Assembly: GCA_027694045.1 (NCBI GenBank)
Contig: JAQEWB010000002.1
Location: 868,001-932,000 of the forward strand
Direction of reading: 5' to 3'
DNA from: Bacillaceae bacterium OF18-1A
Lineage (GTDB): Bacteria; Bacillota; Bacilli; Bacillales; Bacillaceae_G
DNA length: 64,000 bases
Shown here: positions 19,944 to 28,665 of the stretch, piece by piece
Position numbering within the stretch: position 1 is the stretch's first letter
Layout of the letters: each line of letters begins with the position of its first letter
Position numbers and translations under genes: made by a program
The notes under the pieces: generated by a model
The model's database searches: none
What the model was told of the DNA's origin: nothing
The model's input: only the letters and a program-made list of their open reading frames with translations

Positions 19944-20129
19944 ATGTCAAAAAGATTATGTAAATCCGAAACTGATAAAATGTTATTTGGTGTATGCGGT
20001 GGATTAGGAGATTATTTTGATATTAGCTCTACTCTCATTCGTATTCTTTGGGTTATTGCTGTTTTATGTTTTGGGACAGGATTTTTAGTTTATTTCATTT
20101 GTTTATTACTTATGCCACGTTCTTATTGA
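19944..20129 (+). CDS. Small PspC-domain membrane protein
   Basis: This 61-residue protein consists of one PspC domain: KRLCKSETDKMLFGVCGGLGDYF, then one long or two short membrane helices (about residues 30-57) ending in LMPRSY. PspC proteins take part in envelope-stress signalling in many bacteria, but such short stand-alone versions are uncharacterised. AAAGGAG lies about 11 bases before the ATG. It is convergent with the SLH-domain gene, sharing a bidirectional terminator. Confidence 0.82.
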   Translation: MSKRLCKSETDKMLFGVCGGLGDYFDISSTLIRILWVIAVLCFGTGFLVYFICLLLMPRSY

Positions 20130-20173
20130 TAGTGTCATTCCTATATTTGAGCAGAACATATAAGTTAACAAGA

Positions 20174-20210
20174 AAAAGAATCGATCCTAAATGAACGGAT
20201 CGATTCTTTT
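20174..20210. terminator. Bidirectional terminator between pspC-like and SLH genes
   Basis: Perfect stem AAAAGAATCGATCC/GGATCGATTCTTTT with a 9-base loop and T-tracts on both strands. Confidence 0.9.
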
Positions 20211-20251
20211 TTATTTTCCTACTTATTAAAATTGCACTACATATAACCTTA

Positions 20252-22924
20252 TCAATCTATACTTAACGCTTTTTTCCCCATTTGATTGTAAATACTCTCA
20301 AATCTTGCTTTTGATATTTTCACATTCTTTGTACCGTAAAATGGATCGTTGTAATACACATAATTATCATCCACTCCCGTTAGTACAACAGCATGTGTAT
20401 TCATTCTAGCGTAAATTGTTTTACCTTGCGGTGTTTTCCAAGTAACTGTAGGGCGTGGATTATTTAAAGCAACTGTTACCCATGTAACTACAGGTTTGCC
20501 ATTTCGTACATAGCTTTCTAAAACAGAGAAATTATTTCCTGTTAAATTCGTACCTCTAGCATATTGATCTAATAATTGCTTTAATGGTCCCGGATTAATC
20601 GCATAACCTGGCGTACGTCCTGTAACATCACCTACAAATCCTACATCAGGGTCACCCCATACTTTAAACTGACCGCCTTGTTTTTGTAATCTTGCATTAT
20701 CAAAAGGCATTTGGAAAGCAAAATTCACCTTATTCACAGAGCGCCCTGTATAATACTCTACAAGCATTTGTAAAGAAACTACTTCACAACCATTATATAA
20801 TTCTGGGAATTGATAACGAGCTGGTACATTTAAAATGACAGTATTGCTATTAATATTTGCCTGATTTACCCACTTTAAGCCCTGCCCTGTACTAATTTGT
20901 ATCCATCCACCATCTCTTTCACTAATTACCTCTACTGTTTGTGGTGCGAACTTCTCAGAAACTCGTGATGAGAAATTCGGGCTATCATAAGCAAAGAATA
21001 CTCTAGACAAATATTTTGTTTCTTTCTGTGTGTTCATCCACTGTAATCCTGCGTATGTACGAATACGAAGCCAAGTTCCCTTTTCCTCAACGACTGTTAC
21101 GGTTTGTGGGTCATACGTAACTAACGTATTAGCTGTACGTGAAGGGTTATCATATGTCGTAAAACGCTTATCTATATATACCTTTTTCTCATTTAGTAAA
21201 ACCCATTTGTATCCTAATCCAGTATGAATTTTAATCCATCCACCTGGCTTTTCTTCATATACGGTCACTGGTTGTGGTTCATATTCAAATGCAATTCCTG
21301 AAGATAATGATGCCTCATTGTATGTAAAGAAGTTCTTCGTTAGCTCAATTCTTTTTTCCTTCAGTGTAATCCACTTAAATCCTTGATTTGTATGGATTTT
21401 CACCCATCCATCTTCTCTTTCTTCATACACAGTTACGGTTTGTGGCGTATATTCAGAAGCAATCCCTGAAGATAGTGACGCTCCGTGATATGTAAAGAAG
21501 TTTTTAGGCATTTCAATTTGTTTACGTTTTAATTCTTTATCTTTTGAAGTATCTGTCCGAGCAACTAAGCTAACTGTTTCTGCACGAGTAATCGTTTGAT
21601 CAGGCTTCCAATTATCATCACCATATCCGCTTGAAATACCTAATTCAACCAAAATATTTACATACTTCTCGCTCCAATGATTTTTTAAGTCGTTAAATAA
21701 TGTCGGGGGATTTCCTGTCACTTTCTCTTGTAATTTATATGCATTCACTAACATAGAAGCCATTGCGCCTCTCGTTAACTTTCCTGTAGGGTTAAATTTC
21801 CCGTTCCCTTCCCCTCTAATAACACCTGCTTTTTCTACAGCCGCAATATATGGCGTTGCCCAATGCTTTTGTGAGTCATTAAAAGATGGTTTTGCTGATG
21901 GATCAATAGGAAGCTCCAATATTTTAGCCATAATTATTGCAGCTGACCCTCTATCTATCTCTACATTTGGTCCAAACGTTCCGTCAGGCATACCCGTCAG
22001 TACATTTTTACTCATAAGATAGTCTACTGACGGCTTTACCCAATTAGGGACATCAGGGAAATTACTTGGAGCTGCTTGCACACTGGATGGTTGTTCTTGT
22101 TGTGCATCGTCCTCCGTTTTTATTTGTTCTGTCGGTGCTTCGGTTTTTACTTGTTCCTGTTGCACCTCAATATCTTTTGCTGTTTTCTCTTCCGGAGCTT
22201 TTATTTCTGTTTCTTTTGCTATCTTTTCATCTACTTGTACTTTTGAATCAATCTCTTTATTTCCTTGTTCCTGCCGCGCTTCAATTTCCTTTTTCACTCG
22301 ATCTTCCTGGTCTTTTATTTCTATTTCTTTTTGTTGTAAAAGAACAAGCTGCGCTTCTAACTCTTTCAACTGTTTCTGGTTGTCTTCACGTTCCTGTTTT
22401 TCTTTTTCTAATTTTTTCTGCTCAAGTTCTTCTGGTAACAGTTTTTCTTCTTCATTCTGTTTATGCTCTTCTTGGGCAGAGGCGTCTTTCTGTTGTAACT
22501 CCATTAATTTCAATTGAATTTCTTTTTGTTTTTTAGAAATTTCGTCAAACTGTTTCTGTAAAGTTTCATTACCTTCCTTATTTTCAATAGATGTAACGTC
22601 TCCATTCATTTCTTTCAATTGAATTTCCAGCTCATCTTCTTGTTCAAATAACTTATCTTTCTGTTTTAAAAGATCCTGTAAAATCAATAATTTCTCTTTT
22701 TCTACTTTTATATCATTTAATTTGGAAGTAAAATCCTGTAATGCCTTCTCTTCATCTTTTACCATGTATTGCTTAAAATCTATTTTATTCTTAGCTGAAT
22801 TTTCAATTTCAGCTAAAGAGCTTGAAGGAATAGCAAGAGATCCTAATGCGATCATACCTGTTGTTGCGATTTTTACGATTTTCATATCTATATACGTGCT
22901 CCTTTTCCTAATTAAACTAAACAT
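20252..22924 (-). CDS. S-layer homology surface protein with SH3-like repeats and C39-type peptidase domain
   Basis: This 890-residue secreted protein has five parts. A signal peptide ends near residue 38 (PSSSLA). A long charged coiled coil (45-270) is rich in Glu, Lys and Gln. Three S-layer homology repeats (289-460) would bind pyruvylated wall polymer. Four similar repeats of about 55 residues (471-690, each with a VTVYEE..GWVKI..G.KW pattern) look like SH3-type wall-binding units. The C-terminal domain (696-890) is a C39-like papain-fold peptidase with candidate triad Cys713 (NGCEVVS), His844 (NTHAVVLTG) and Asp860 (YNDPF). AGGGGATT precedes the first ATG; a start at 22885 is also possible. 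A wall-anchored protease or amidase-like role is inferred. Confidence 0.85.
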   Translation of the reverse strand: MFSLIRKRSTYIDMKIVKIATTGMIALGSLAIPSSSLAEIENSAKNKIDFKQYMVKDEEKALQDFTSKLNDIKVEKEKLLILQDLLKQKDKLFEQEDELEIQLKEMNGDVTSIENKEGNETLQKQFDEISKKQKEIQLKLMELQQKDASAQEEHKQNEEEKLLPEELEQKKLEKEKQEREDNQKQLKELEAQLVLLQQKEIEIKDQEDRVKKEIEARQEQGNKEIDSKVQVDEKIAKETEIKAPEEKTAKDIEVQQEQVKTEAPTEQIKTEDDAQQEQPSSVQAAPSNFPDVPNWVKPSVDYLMSKNVLTGMPDGTFGPNVEIDRGSAAIIMAKILELPIDPSAKPSFNDSQKHWATPYIAAVEKAGVIRGEGNGKFNPTGKLTRGAMASMLVNAYKLQEKVTGNPPTLFNDLKNHWSEKYVNILVELGISSGYGDDNWKPDQTITRAETVSLVARTDTSKDKELKRKQIEMPKNFFTYHGASLSSGIASEYTPQTVTVYEEREDGWVKIHTNQGFKWITLKEKRIELTKNFFTYNEASLSSGIAFEYEPQPVTVYEEKPGGWIKIHTGLGYKWVLLNEKKVYIDKRFTTYDNPSRTANTLVTYDPQTVTVVEEKGTWLRIRTYAGLQWMNTQKETKYLSRVFFAYDSPNFSSRVSEKFAPQTVEVISERDGGWIQISTGQGLKWVNQANINSNTVILNVPARYQFPELYNGCEVVSLQMLVEYYTGRSVNKVNFAFQMPFDNARLQKQGGQFKVWGDPDVGFVGDVTGRTPGYAINPGPLKQLLDQYARGTNLTGNNFSVLESYVRNGKPVVTWVTVALNNPRPTVTWKTPQGKTIYARMNTHAVVLTGVDDNYVYYNDPFYGTKNVKISKARFESIYNQMGKKALSID

Positions 22925-23129
22925 AATCCCCTATTTGTGATTGTTTTCACATATCTTATTACAAATGTAAATCAATGCATGTCAATTATAACCTTATCCT
23001 CAAAATGTTCCAATAGATGGTTTAAAAGGAAATAATTTATGAATCTATTTTATTATACCATTATAAGCAACTCAAATTAGCAATATAATTTTCTTTTTTC
23101 AATACCGATAACATTTTAAACCCAATAAA

Positions 23130-23159
23130 AAAGTTCAAAAGCTGTAGCTTTTGAACTTT
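23130..23159 (-). terminator. Terminator after the XRE-cupin regulator
   Basis: A 14-bp perfect stem AAAGTTCAAAAGCT/AGCTTTTGAACTTT with a two-base loop; A-run in plus gives the minus T-tract. Confidence 0.8.
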
Positions 23160-23188
23160 AACTTAATAACTATGGGATTGTCTCATTT

Positions 23189-23761
23189 TCACGAAGAATA
23201 CTTCATAGTCAAATGCAATACCGCCACTTCATCTTCTTCATTTTTATAAATATGTTTCTTATTCGCTTCAAAGTGAATGGAGTCAAATTCATTTAATACG
23301 TATATATCATTTTCTACTTGAATTGAAACTCTTCCTTTCATTACTGTCACAAGTTCAATAGCACCTTCATGATGAGCTTCCGGTTCGTATATACTATTCG
23401 ATCTTAAACAAGCACGATGCATTTCCATTCCTGTTTCTTTCGTGTAGCGAAACATCGTTTCTAAATGCCATGCTTGTCCTGCGTCTACTGCAAATCCTTC
23501 ACCGCAGCGCGCAACAGCTACAGGCTCTCCGACAACCATCAATCTTGATAAAGGAATCGATAATCCTTTCGTTATTTTCCAAATGACAGCTAGCGTCGGA
23601 TTCGTTTCGCCTCTTTCAATCTTCCCTAATGTTAACTTACTAACGCCTGTCTTTTGGGCTAATTCTTCTAAACTTAATTTTTGTTCATTTCGAATTTGTC
23701 TTAATAGCTGACCCACTTGCTGAATGACTTCTTTCGTTTGCCTATCCTCGTTTTCTTTCAT
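23189..23761 (-). CDS. XRE-family regulator with C-terminal cupin
   Basis: This 190-residue regulator has an N-terminal helix-turn-helix (residues about 15-70: LRQIRNEQKLSLEELAQKTGVSKLTLGKIERGETNPT). The C-terminal cupin (about 110-185) has HHEGAIELVTVMKGRVSIQV and a late HLTM segment. Such regulators usually sense a small molecule in the cupin and control a neighbouring transporter. It is divergent from an exporter gene, with repeated sequences in the 100-base gap that could be its operator. Confidence 0.85.
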   Translation of the reverse strand: MKENEDRQTKEVIQQVGQLLRQIRNEQKLSLEELAQKTGVSKLTLGKIERGETNPTLAVIWKITKGLSIPLSRLMVVGEPVAVARCGEGFAVDAGQAWHLETMFRYTKETGMEMHRACLRSNSIYEPEAHHEGAIELVTVMKGRVSIQVENDIYVLNEFDSIHFEANKKHIYKNEEDEVAVLHLTMKYSS

Positions 23762-23774
23762 CTACAAAAACCAC

Positions 23775-23816
23775 CTTAAAGTATAAAATAGTTTACTTTT
23801 ATAATCTTAAAGTATA
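23775..23816. promoter_or_regulatory. Direct-repeat operator between divergent regulator and exporter
   Basis: The 11-base sequence CTTAAAGTATA occurs twice, at 23775-23785 and 23806-23816, exactly 31 bases apart (about three helical turns). The second copy runs into the palindrome AGTATATTATACT. The position between the XRE-cupin gene and the exporter suggests autoregulation and control of export; this is inference. Confidence 0.5.
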
Positions 23817-23862
23817 TTATACTATACATAATTATTTATTTCCGAAAGGAGTGTTATATTTC

Positions 23863-24828
23863 ATGCGCGCAATATTATTAGGTCTTTTATCATCAGCCTT
23901 CTTTTCTGCAACCTTTATTATTAATAGAGCGATGAATGTATCTGGAGCTAGCTGGGCTTGGACAGCTTCCTTCCGTTTTTTATTTGCTCTCCCTATTTTA
24001 TTCCTTATCGTTTTATTTCGCAAAAACTTAGGAGAACTATGGGAAGAATTAAAAAAACATCCATTTGCATGGATCGGATGGGGTTCTGTTGCAGGTATCG
24101 GTTTCTATTCTTTATTAAGCTTCTCAGCAGTCTTTTCTCCGGCTTGGCTCGTTGCTGGAACTTGGCAAGTTACGATATTAGCAGGTTTACTTTTATCACC
24201 ATTATTTTTCGTTAAAATAGAAACAAAGTCCGGTACAAAACTTGTACGTGGAAAAATTCCTCTTCGCAGTTTGTATGTCGCATTATTTATTTTACTAGGT
24301 GTAATTTGTATGCAAGCAACTGAAGCTGGCCATATTACAATGACTCAGTTCATCTCAGGATTTTTACCTGTCGTAGTAGCCGCTTTCTTATATCCGTTCG
24401 GCAACCGAAAAATGATGGAACTTGTTGGTGGGCGTCTCGATACATTCCAACGTGTATTAGGAATGGCAATCGGTAGTCTCCCTATTACAATTGTACTTGG
24501 CATATACGGATTTTCCACTACTGGTATTCCAACATCAGGCCAAATGATGCAAGGATTTTTATTAGCACTATGTTCAGGTGTTATCGCAACAATGACATTT
24601 TTCTTTGCCACTGACTTAGCAAAAGATAATCTCGCTCTACTTGGTGCTGTCGAAGCAACACAAGCCGGAACGATGGTCTTTACCGTGCTTGGTGAAATTA
24701 TTTTCTTAAATGGCTCATTTCCTGGTGGTCTGTCACTGATTGGGATGATAATTATTATGTTAGGAATGGTTGCAAATAGTGTATTAAACCGATCTGTTCC
24801 CGTCGTTAAACAGAAAAAAACAGCATAA
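23863..24828 (+). CDS. DMT-superfamily exporter (EmrE-like)
   Basis: This 321-residue membrane protein has about ten hydrophobic helices and the two-half layout of drug/metabolite transporters. The first half starts LLGLLSSAFFSATFIINRAM, and the second half ends in the GEIIFLNGSFPGG...LIGMIIIMLGM segment. Substrate is unknown; members export drugs, amino acids or metabolites. ATG at 23863 is chosen because AAAGGAG lies upstream, and the GTG at 23851 is too close to that site. It is divergent from the XRE-cupin regulator, its likely controller, and has its own terminator. Confidence 0.8.
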   Translation: MRAILLGLLSSAFFSATFIINRAMNVSGASWAWTASFRFLFALPILFLIVLFRKNLGELWEELKKHPFAWIGWGSVAGIGFYSLLSFSAVFSPAWLVAGTWQVTILAGLLLSPLFFVKIETKSGTKLVRGKIPLRSLYVALFILLGVICMQATEAGHITMTQFISGFLPVVVAAFLYPFGNRKMMELVGGRLDTFQRVLGMAIGSLPITIVLGIYGFSTTGIPTSGQMMQGFLLALCSGVIATMTFFFATDLAKDNLALLGAVEATQAGTMVFTVLGEIIFLNGSFPGGLSLIGMIIIMLGMVANSVLNRSVPVVKQKKTA

Positions 24829-24869
24829 AAAGGAGTATGGTTCTATAACAAAGAACCATACTCCTTTTT
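24827..24869 (+). terminator. Terminator after the exporter gene
   Basis: Perfect 18-bp stem with arms beginning AAAAAGGAGTATGG and ending CCATACTCCTTTTT, directly after the stop codon, followed by a T-tract. Confidence 0.9.
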
Positions 24870-24930
24870 ATTGTCCCCCTATTTCGCCTTATCAGAATAG
24901 TATTTCATTGGCTGTTTATACTAAAACCTA

Positions 24931-24939
24931 TGTTATAAT
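24931..24939 (+). promoter_or_regulatory. Extended -10 promoter of the aquaporin gene
   Basis: TGTTATAAT is a perfect extended -10 element (TGN-TATAAT) about 30 bases before the start codon. No -35 at a 17-base spacing is seen, which extended -10 promoters can tolerate. Confidence 0.5.
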
Positions 24940-24969
24940 ACGTTTCATTGCAATAATAGGAGGTAAATT

Positions 24970-25635
24970 ATGTTAAAAAAAGCAATCGCTGAATTTATTG
25001 GTACATTTGTACTTGTATTATTCGGAACTGGAGTAGCTGTAACTGGCGGCGGAATTGAAGGAATCGGAACGTTAGGAATCGCTATGGCTTTCGGTCTATC
25101 TATTGTAGCTATGGCATATAGCATCGGAACAATTTCTGGATGCCACATTAACCCAGCAGTATCGATAGCAATGTTCATCAACAAAAGAATGAACGCTATG
25201 GAGCTTTGTTATTATGTATTAGCTCAAATTTTAGGTGGTTTATTAGGAACTGCAACGTTAGTAACAATTTTAAACTCTGCTAAAACACCTTTAGATAATT
25301 TAGGGCAAAATGGTTTTGGAACTCTTGGTTTATCTGGAGCATTTTTAGTCGAGTTCATTTTAACTTTCGTATTCATTTTAGTTATCGTAGCTGTAACAGG
25401 TAAAAAAGGAAGCTCTTCTTTAGCTGGTTTAGTAATTGGTTTCACACTAGTATTAATTCACTTATTAGGTATTCCATTAACTGGAACATCAGTTAACCCA
25501 GCTCGTAGTATTGCGCCAGCTTTATTCGTCGGTGGAGAAGCACTTTCTCAACTATGGGTATTCATCGTAGCACCAATCCTTGGTGGTATCGTAGCTGCTA
25601 TTGTAGGTAAATTTATTTTAAATACTGAAAGATAG
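24970..25635 (+). CDS. aqpZ: Aquaporin (AqpZ-type water channel)
   Basis: This 221-residue protein of the major intrinsic protein family has six membrane helices. Both pore-lining NPA boxes are present, in GCHINPAVS (about residue 62) and TSVNPARS (about 177). A His in VLIHLLG and the Arg after the second NPA fit the narrow water-selective filter rather than the glycerol type. TAGGAGG precedes the ATG. It is a single-gene unit with an extended -10 promoter and a bidirectional terminator. Confidence 0.93.
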   Translation: MLKKAIAEFIGTFVLVLFGTGVAVTGGGIEGIGTLGIAMAFGLSIVAMAYSIGTISGCHINPAVSIAMFINKRMNAMELCYYVLAQILGGLLGTATLVTILNSAKTPLDNLGQNGFGTLGLSGAFLVEFILTFVFILVIVAVTGKKGSSSLAGLVIGFTLVLIHLLGIPLTGTSVNPARSIAPALFVGGEALSQLWVFIVAPILGGIVAAIVGKFILNTER

Positions 25636-25655
25636 AATTTTCAATATTTCTGAAT

Positions 25656-25697
25656 AAAAAAAGGCGAGCCCTCAATTATGAGGATGCTCGCTTTTTT
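25656..25697. terminator. Bidirectional terminator between aqpZ and the Rrf2 gene
   Basis: Inverted repeat AAGGCGAGC/GCTCGCTTT with a further CTC/GAG pair inside and T-tracts on both strands. Confidence 0.8.
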
Positions 25698-26127
25698 ATT
25701 CTTTGATTTTAGATTTTAAATTTGTAACTAATTGATCTACCGTTACATTTGCAAGTACGTTTTCCATTGCTTCTTGCGCTTGCATTAAAATAATTTCTAA
25801 TACTGATTGAATATTAGCTCCTACTGGACATTCAATGTTGGGATTTTCATGGAAGGAAAATAGTTGCCCTTCTTCTACAACTTCCACTGCTTTATATACA
25901 TCAAGTAATGTAATTTCTTCTAAATCACGAGCAAGTGTCGTACCACCTTTACCAGCTTGTACATCAACAAGTCCTGCTCTCTTCAACATTCCTGTAATGC
26001 GACGAATCACAACTGGATTTGTATTCACACTACCAGCAATCCATTCAGAGGTACAGCGAGAGTTTCGATCTATCGCAAGCAATGTTAACATATGAACACC
26101 TACTGTAAAACGACTACTAATCCCCAT
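25696..26127 (-). CDS. Rrf2-family transcriptional regulator (YwnA-like)
   Basis: This 143-residue Rrf2 regulator has a winged helix at residues about 5-70 (SSRFTVGVHMLTLLAI, then NPVVIRRITGMLKRAGLV). It has one cysteine in ECPVGANIQ, not the three-cysteine cluster of IscR. The motif HENPN.ECPVG matches the YwnA subgroup, not an iron-sulfur sensor. Signal unknown. ATG at 26127 with AAAGGAGGGTG upstream is preferred over GTG at 26133. Targets are not evident; the ABC exporter downstream is one candidate. Confidence 0.85.
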   Translation of the reverse strand: MGISSRFTVGVHMLTLLAIDRNSRCTSEWIAGSVNTNPVVIRRITGMLKRAGLVDVQAGKGGTTLARDLEEITLLDVYKAVEVVEEGQLFSFHENPNIECPVGANIQSVLEIILMQAQEAMENVLANVTVDQLVTNLKSKIKE

Positions 26128-26206
26128 CTGCACACCCTCCTTTTATTCATTCTGTTAAAAGACGACTCTTATCATTATATACTATTTTTAATTTATGCAT
26201 AAAGAA

Positions 26207-26237
26207 AAAGCATGATTTTAATAGAAAATCATGCTTT
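26207..26237 (-). terminator. Terminator after the ABC exporter permease
   Basis: Perfect stem AAAGCATGATTTT/AAAATCATGCTTT with loop AATAG. Confidence 0.85.
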
Positions 26238-26244
26238 CTTCTCA

Positions 26245-27471
26245 TTATTGACGCTTTATAAATTTCGCTAAGTCTTTAAATTTCACTTTGTCTGAGTAAT
26301 TCATTACACCGTTTACGTAAATGCGACTTGTAACAGCGTTTAATATCGCAATCGTTGCCAATAAGACGACTAGCGTTATCGTAATTTCTAACATACCTGC
26401 TTCACCAGCAACAATCCGTGAAAATGTGACCATTGGTGTAAAAAATGGAATATAGGAACTTACAACAACGATAGTACTATTCGGATCACTTAATGATTTA
26501 ATACTGATGAAGAATGCCGCCATAATTAAAATCATTACCGGGAACGACACAGCTTGTAAATCCTCCGTCTTAGAAACAACAGCTCCAGCTGCAGCGTACA
26601 TCATCGCATAAAGTAAATATCCCGTAATGAAATAAACAAGGAACATACTTATCACTTTCGCATCTAATTTTGTAAAGTCAATTGGAATTCCAAACAATGA
26701 GGCATTATCTAAATCGACCCAACCTAACAAATACGGAATAAGGTAACCACACGCCAATATGACTAGTTGTAATAACGCCGTTGAAACAACTGCTAAAATT
26801 TTCGCATACATCATCGTAAGAGGCTTTACTTTCGGAAGCATTACTTCCATTACACGTGACGCCTTTTCTGACGCAATATTCATCGCAATTGTATTTCCGA
26901 ATGCAACAATAAACATATATAAAGCAAATGTAAAGAAATACGCAATTCCGAAAGAAGCAGAACGATCTTTTATCGCTTCTTGTTTTACTGTAATTTCCGT
27001 TTGCAATTGTTGTGCAATTTCCGGTGAAACATTATGTTTTGTAATTGTCGCCATTGTATATTGTTGTTTGAAATAACCGGCCATAATCGCAGAAGTCGCT
27101 TGGCTTGGAAATCCATTATACATATACGTAACCTCTGGGGCTCCATTCTTTTCCGTTACGTGAAATAAACCATCCAATTCGCCTTCTTCTACTTGTTTAT
27201 GCAACTTATCAAAATCCGCTTTTGAACCGACCGTTATTTTCGCTGATGGTAATAGTTTCGTTAACTCTTCTTTTTGTACTTTGTATGTGGAACTTTCTAC
27301 CACAACCGCAATTTTATCTTTGTCCTTATTTTTATCATCGCCTGAAGTAAAATGATTAAATGCAAAAATCCCAAACACTACTAAAAATAATATCGCGCTC
27401 GTAATTAATGATTTTTTAGATAAAAATGCTTCTCTGAAATAAAATGAAAATACGTGAGAAAATTTACGCAT
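26245..27471 (-). CDS. ABC exporter permease (YhaP/NatB type)
   Basis: This 408-residue ABC-2 permease has one N-terminal helix (about residues 22-40), then an external domain of about 130 residues (YKVQKEELTKLLPSAK onward). Five or six more helices (about 175-395) follow. The layout is that of NatB/YhaP sodium-extrusion-like transporters. It follows the ATPase gene by 2 bases, so they form an operon. Substrate unknown; sodium or a drug is possible by family analogy. Confidence 0.83.
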   Translation of the reverse strand: MRKFSHVFSFYFREAFLSKKSLITSAILFLVVFGIFAFNHFTSGDDKNKDKDKIAVVVESSTYKVQKEELTKLLPSAKITVGSKADFDKLHKQVEEGELDGLFHVTEKNGAPEVTYMYNGFPSQATSAIMAGYFKQQYTMATITKHNVSPEIAQQLQTEITVKQEAIKDRSASFGIAYFFTFALYMFIVAFGNTIAMNIASEKASRVMEVMLPKVKPLTMMYAKILAVVSTALLQLVILACGYLIPYLLGWVDLDNASLFGIPIDFTKLDAKVISMFLVYFITGYLLYAMMYAAAGAVVSKTEDLQAVSFPVMILIMAAFFISIKSLSDPNSTIVVVSSYIPFFTPMVTFSRIVAGEAGMLEITITLVVLLATIAILNAVTSRIYVNGVMNYSDKVKFKDLAKFIKRQ

Positions 27472-27473
27472 CG

Positions 27474-28358
27474 TTATTTCGCCCTCTCTACAAAGATTTC
27501 GTTTAACGTCGGCTCTAACATTTTAAATTGTCGTAAGGTTACACCTTGCTCTTGCAATTGTTGTAAAATCTTTAGAGCTTCTGCATCGTCATGTACTTTT
27601 ACATAAAGAAGGCCTTGTTGTTTTTCATATGGAATTTGTATAGCTTCTAATCCCTTTTCATTTTCTTCTGTATCTTCAACCGTTAAATTACGGAAACCAT
27701 ATTCTTTCTTAATATCACTTAACTGTCCTTTTACGACCGCTTCACCTTTTTTCAAAATACATACATGTTGGCAAAAGGCCTCTACTTGTTCCATACGATG
27801 ACTGGATAAAATAATCGTCTTTCCGCCCTGTACTTGTTCTTCAATAATGCTAGCTAACATTCCAGCATTAACTGGATCCAGTCCACTAAACGGTTCATCT
27901 AAAATAAGAAGTTCAGGATCATGAAGAAGAGCAGCAATTAATTGGATTTTTTGTTGATTCCCTTTTGAAAGTTCTCCAGCTGTTTTAAATTTATATTCTG
28001 GGATTGCCAATCTCTCCAACCAGCGATCAATGGCAAGGTCCACTTCTTTCTTCGTCATTCCTTCTAACCTACCAAAATATCGTAACTGATCTACTACTCT
28101 ACTTTTTGTATATAAGCCCCTTTCTTCTGGTAAATATCCAATCGTTACCCCGCTATTTCCAAATGCCTTTCCATCCCACGTAATCGAACCTTCATTAGGC
28201 GTTAATAATCCGAGAAGCATTTTGATTGTTGTTGTTTTCCCTGCACCATTTCGTCCAAGTAGTCCTAACACTTCACCTTTTGGTAACGAAATTTGCAAAC
28301 CGTTAACTGCTTTTGATTCTCCGAATAGTTTCGTTAAATTTTGAATTTGTAAACTCAA
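27474..28358 (-). CDS. ABC exporter ATPase (YhaQ/NatA type)
   Basis: This 294-residue ATPase shows Walker A GRNGAGKTTT (about 35-44), signature LSKGNQQK (about 134) and Walker B LLILDEPFSGLD (about 153-164). The C-terminal extension of about 80 residues is typical of NatA/YhaQ. The start is TTG at 28358 with GGGAGGCAG upstream. It is cotranscribed with the permease gene. Confidence 0.88.
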   Translation of the reverse strand: MSLQIQNLTKLFGESKAVNGLQISLPKGEVLGLLGRNGAGKTTTIKMLLGLLTPNEGSITWDGKAFGNSGVTIGYLPEERGLYTKSRVVDQLRYFGRLEGMTKKEVDLAIDRWLERLAIPEYKFKTAGELSKGNQQKIQLIAALLHDPELLILDEPFSGLDPVNAGMLASIIEEQVQGGKTIILSSHRMEQVEAFCQHVCILKKGEAVVKGQLSDIKKEYGFRNLTVEDTEENEKGLEAIQIPYEKQQGLLYVKVHDDAEALKILQQLQEQGVTLRQFKMLEPTLNEIFVERAK

Positions 28359-28665
28359 AGTATACTGCCTCCCTCTTCATATCAATCACACTCTTTATTA
28401 AAGACTATGATTGTTTGAAATAAAATATAGTACTATATTTCAATCGCTTATATGTATCACAGTTACAATCCACCATTTGTTTTATTTAGTTAAAATTGTA
28501 AATTCCAAAAAGTTTTTTGTCAAAGTGGCTATAATTATTTTCCCACCCTTCTACTATAGGACATACTACTACATATACAAAAGGCAATATGCAAATGTTC
28601 ATATAAAAAACATTGCATTTTAATATACAATATAAAATGATTTTCTAACATCGAGGAGGATACAT
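28359..28665. other. Divergent intergenic region with a perfect 18-bp palindrome
   Basis: This 307-base gap separates the ABC exporter operon (minus) from the phosphatase gene (plus). It contains the perfect palindrome AAATATAGTACTATATTT at 28423-28440, about 65 bases upstream of the ATPase start. I found no convincing consensus promoter for the phosphatase gene, only AT-rich sequence with TTGCAT at about 28613. No open reading frame is supported. Confidence 0.45.

Noticed and set aside
22066..22536. 156-residue Leu-rich plus-strand frame
   Set aside because: It is antisense to the Glu/Lys/Gln coiled coil of the SLH protein, whose complement naturally reads as Leu/Phe/Val-rich sequence.
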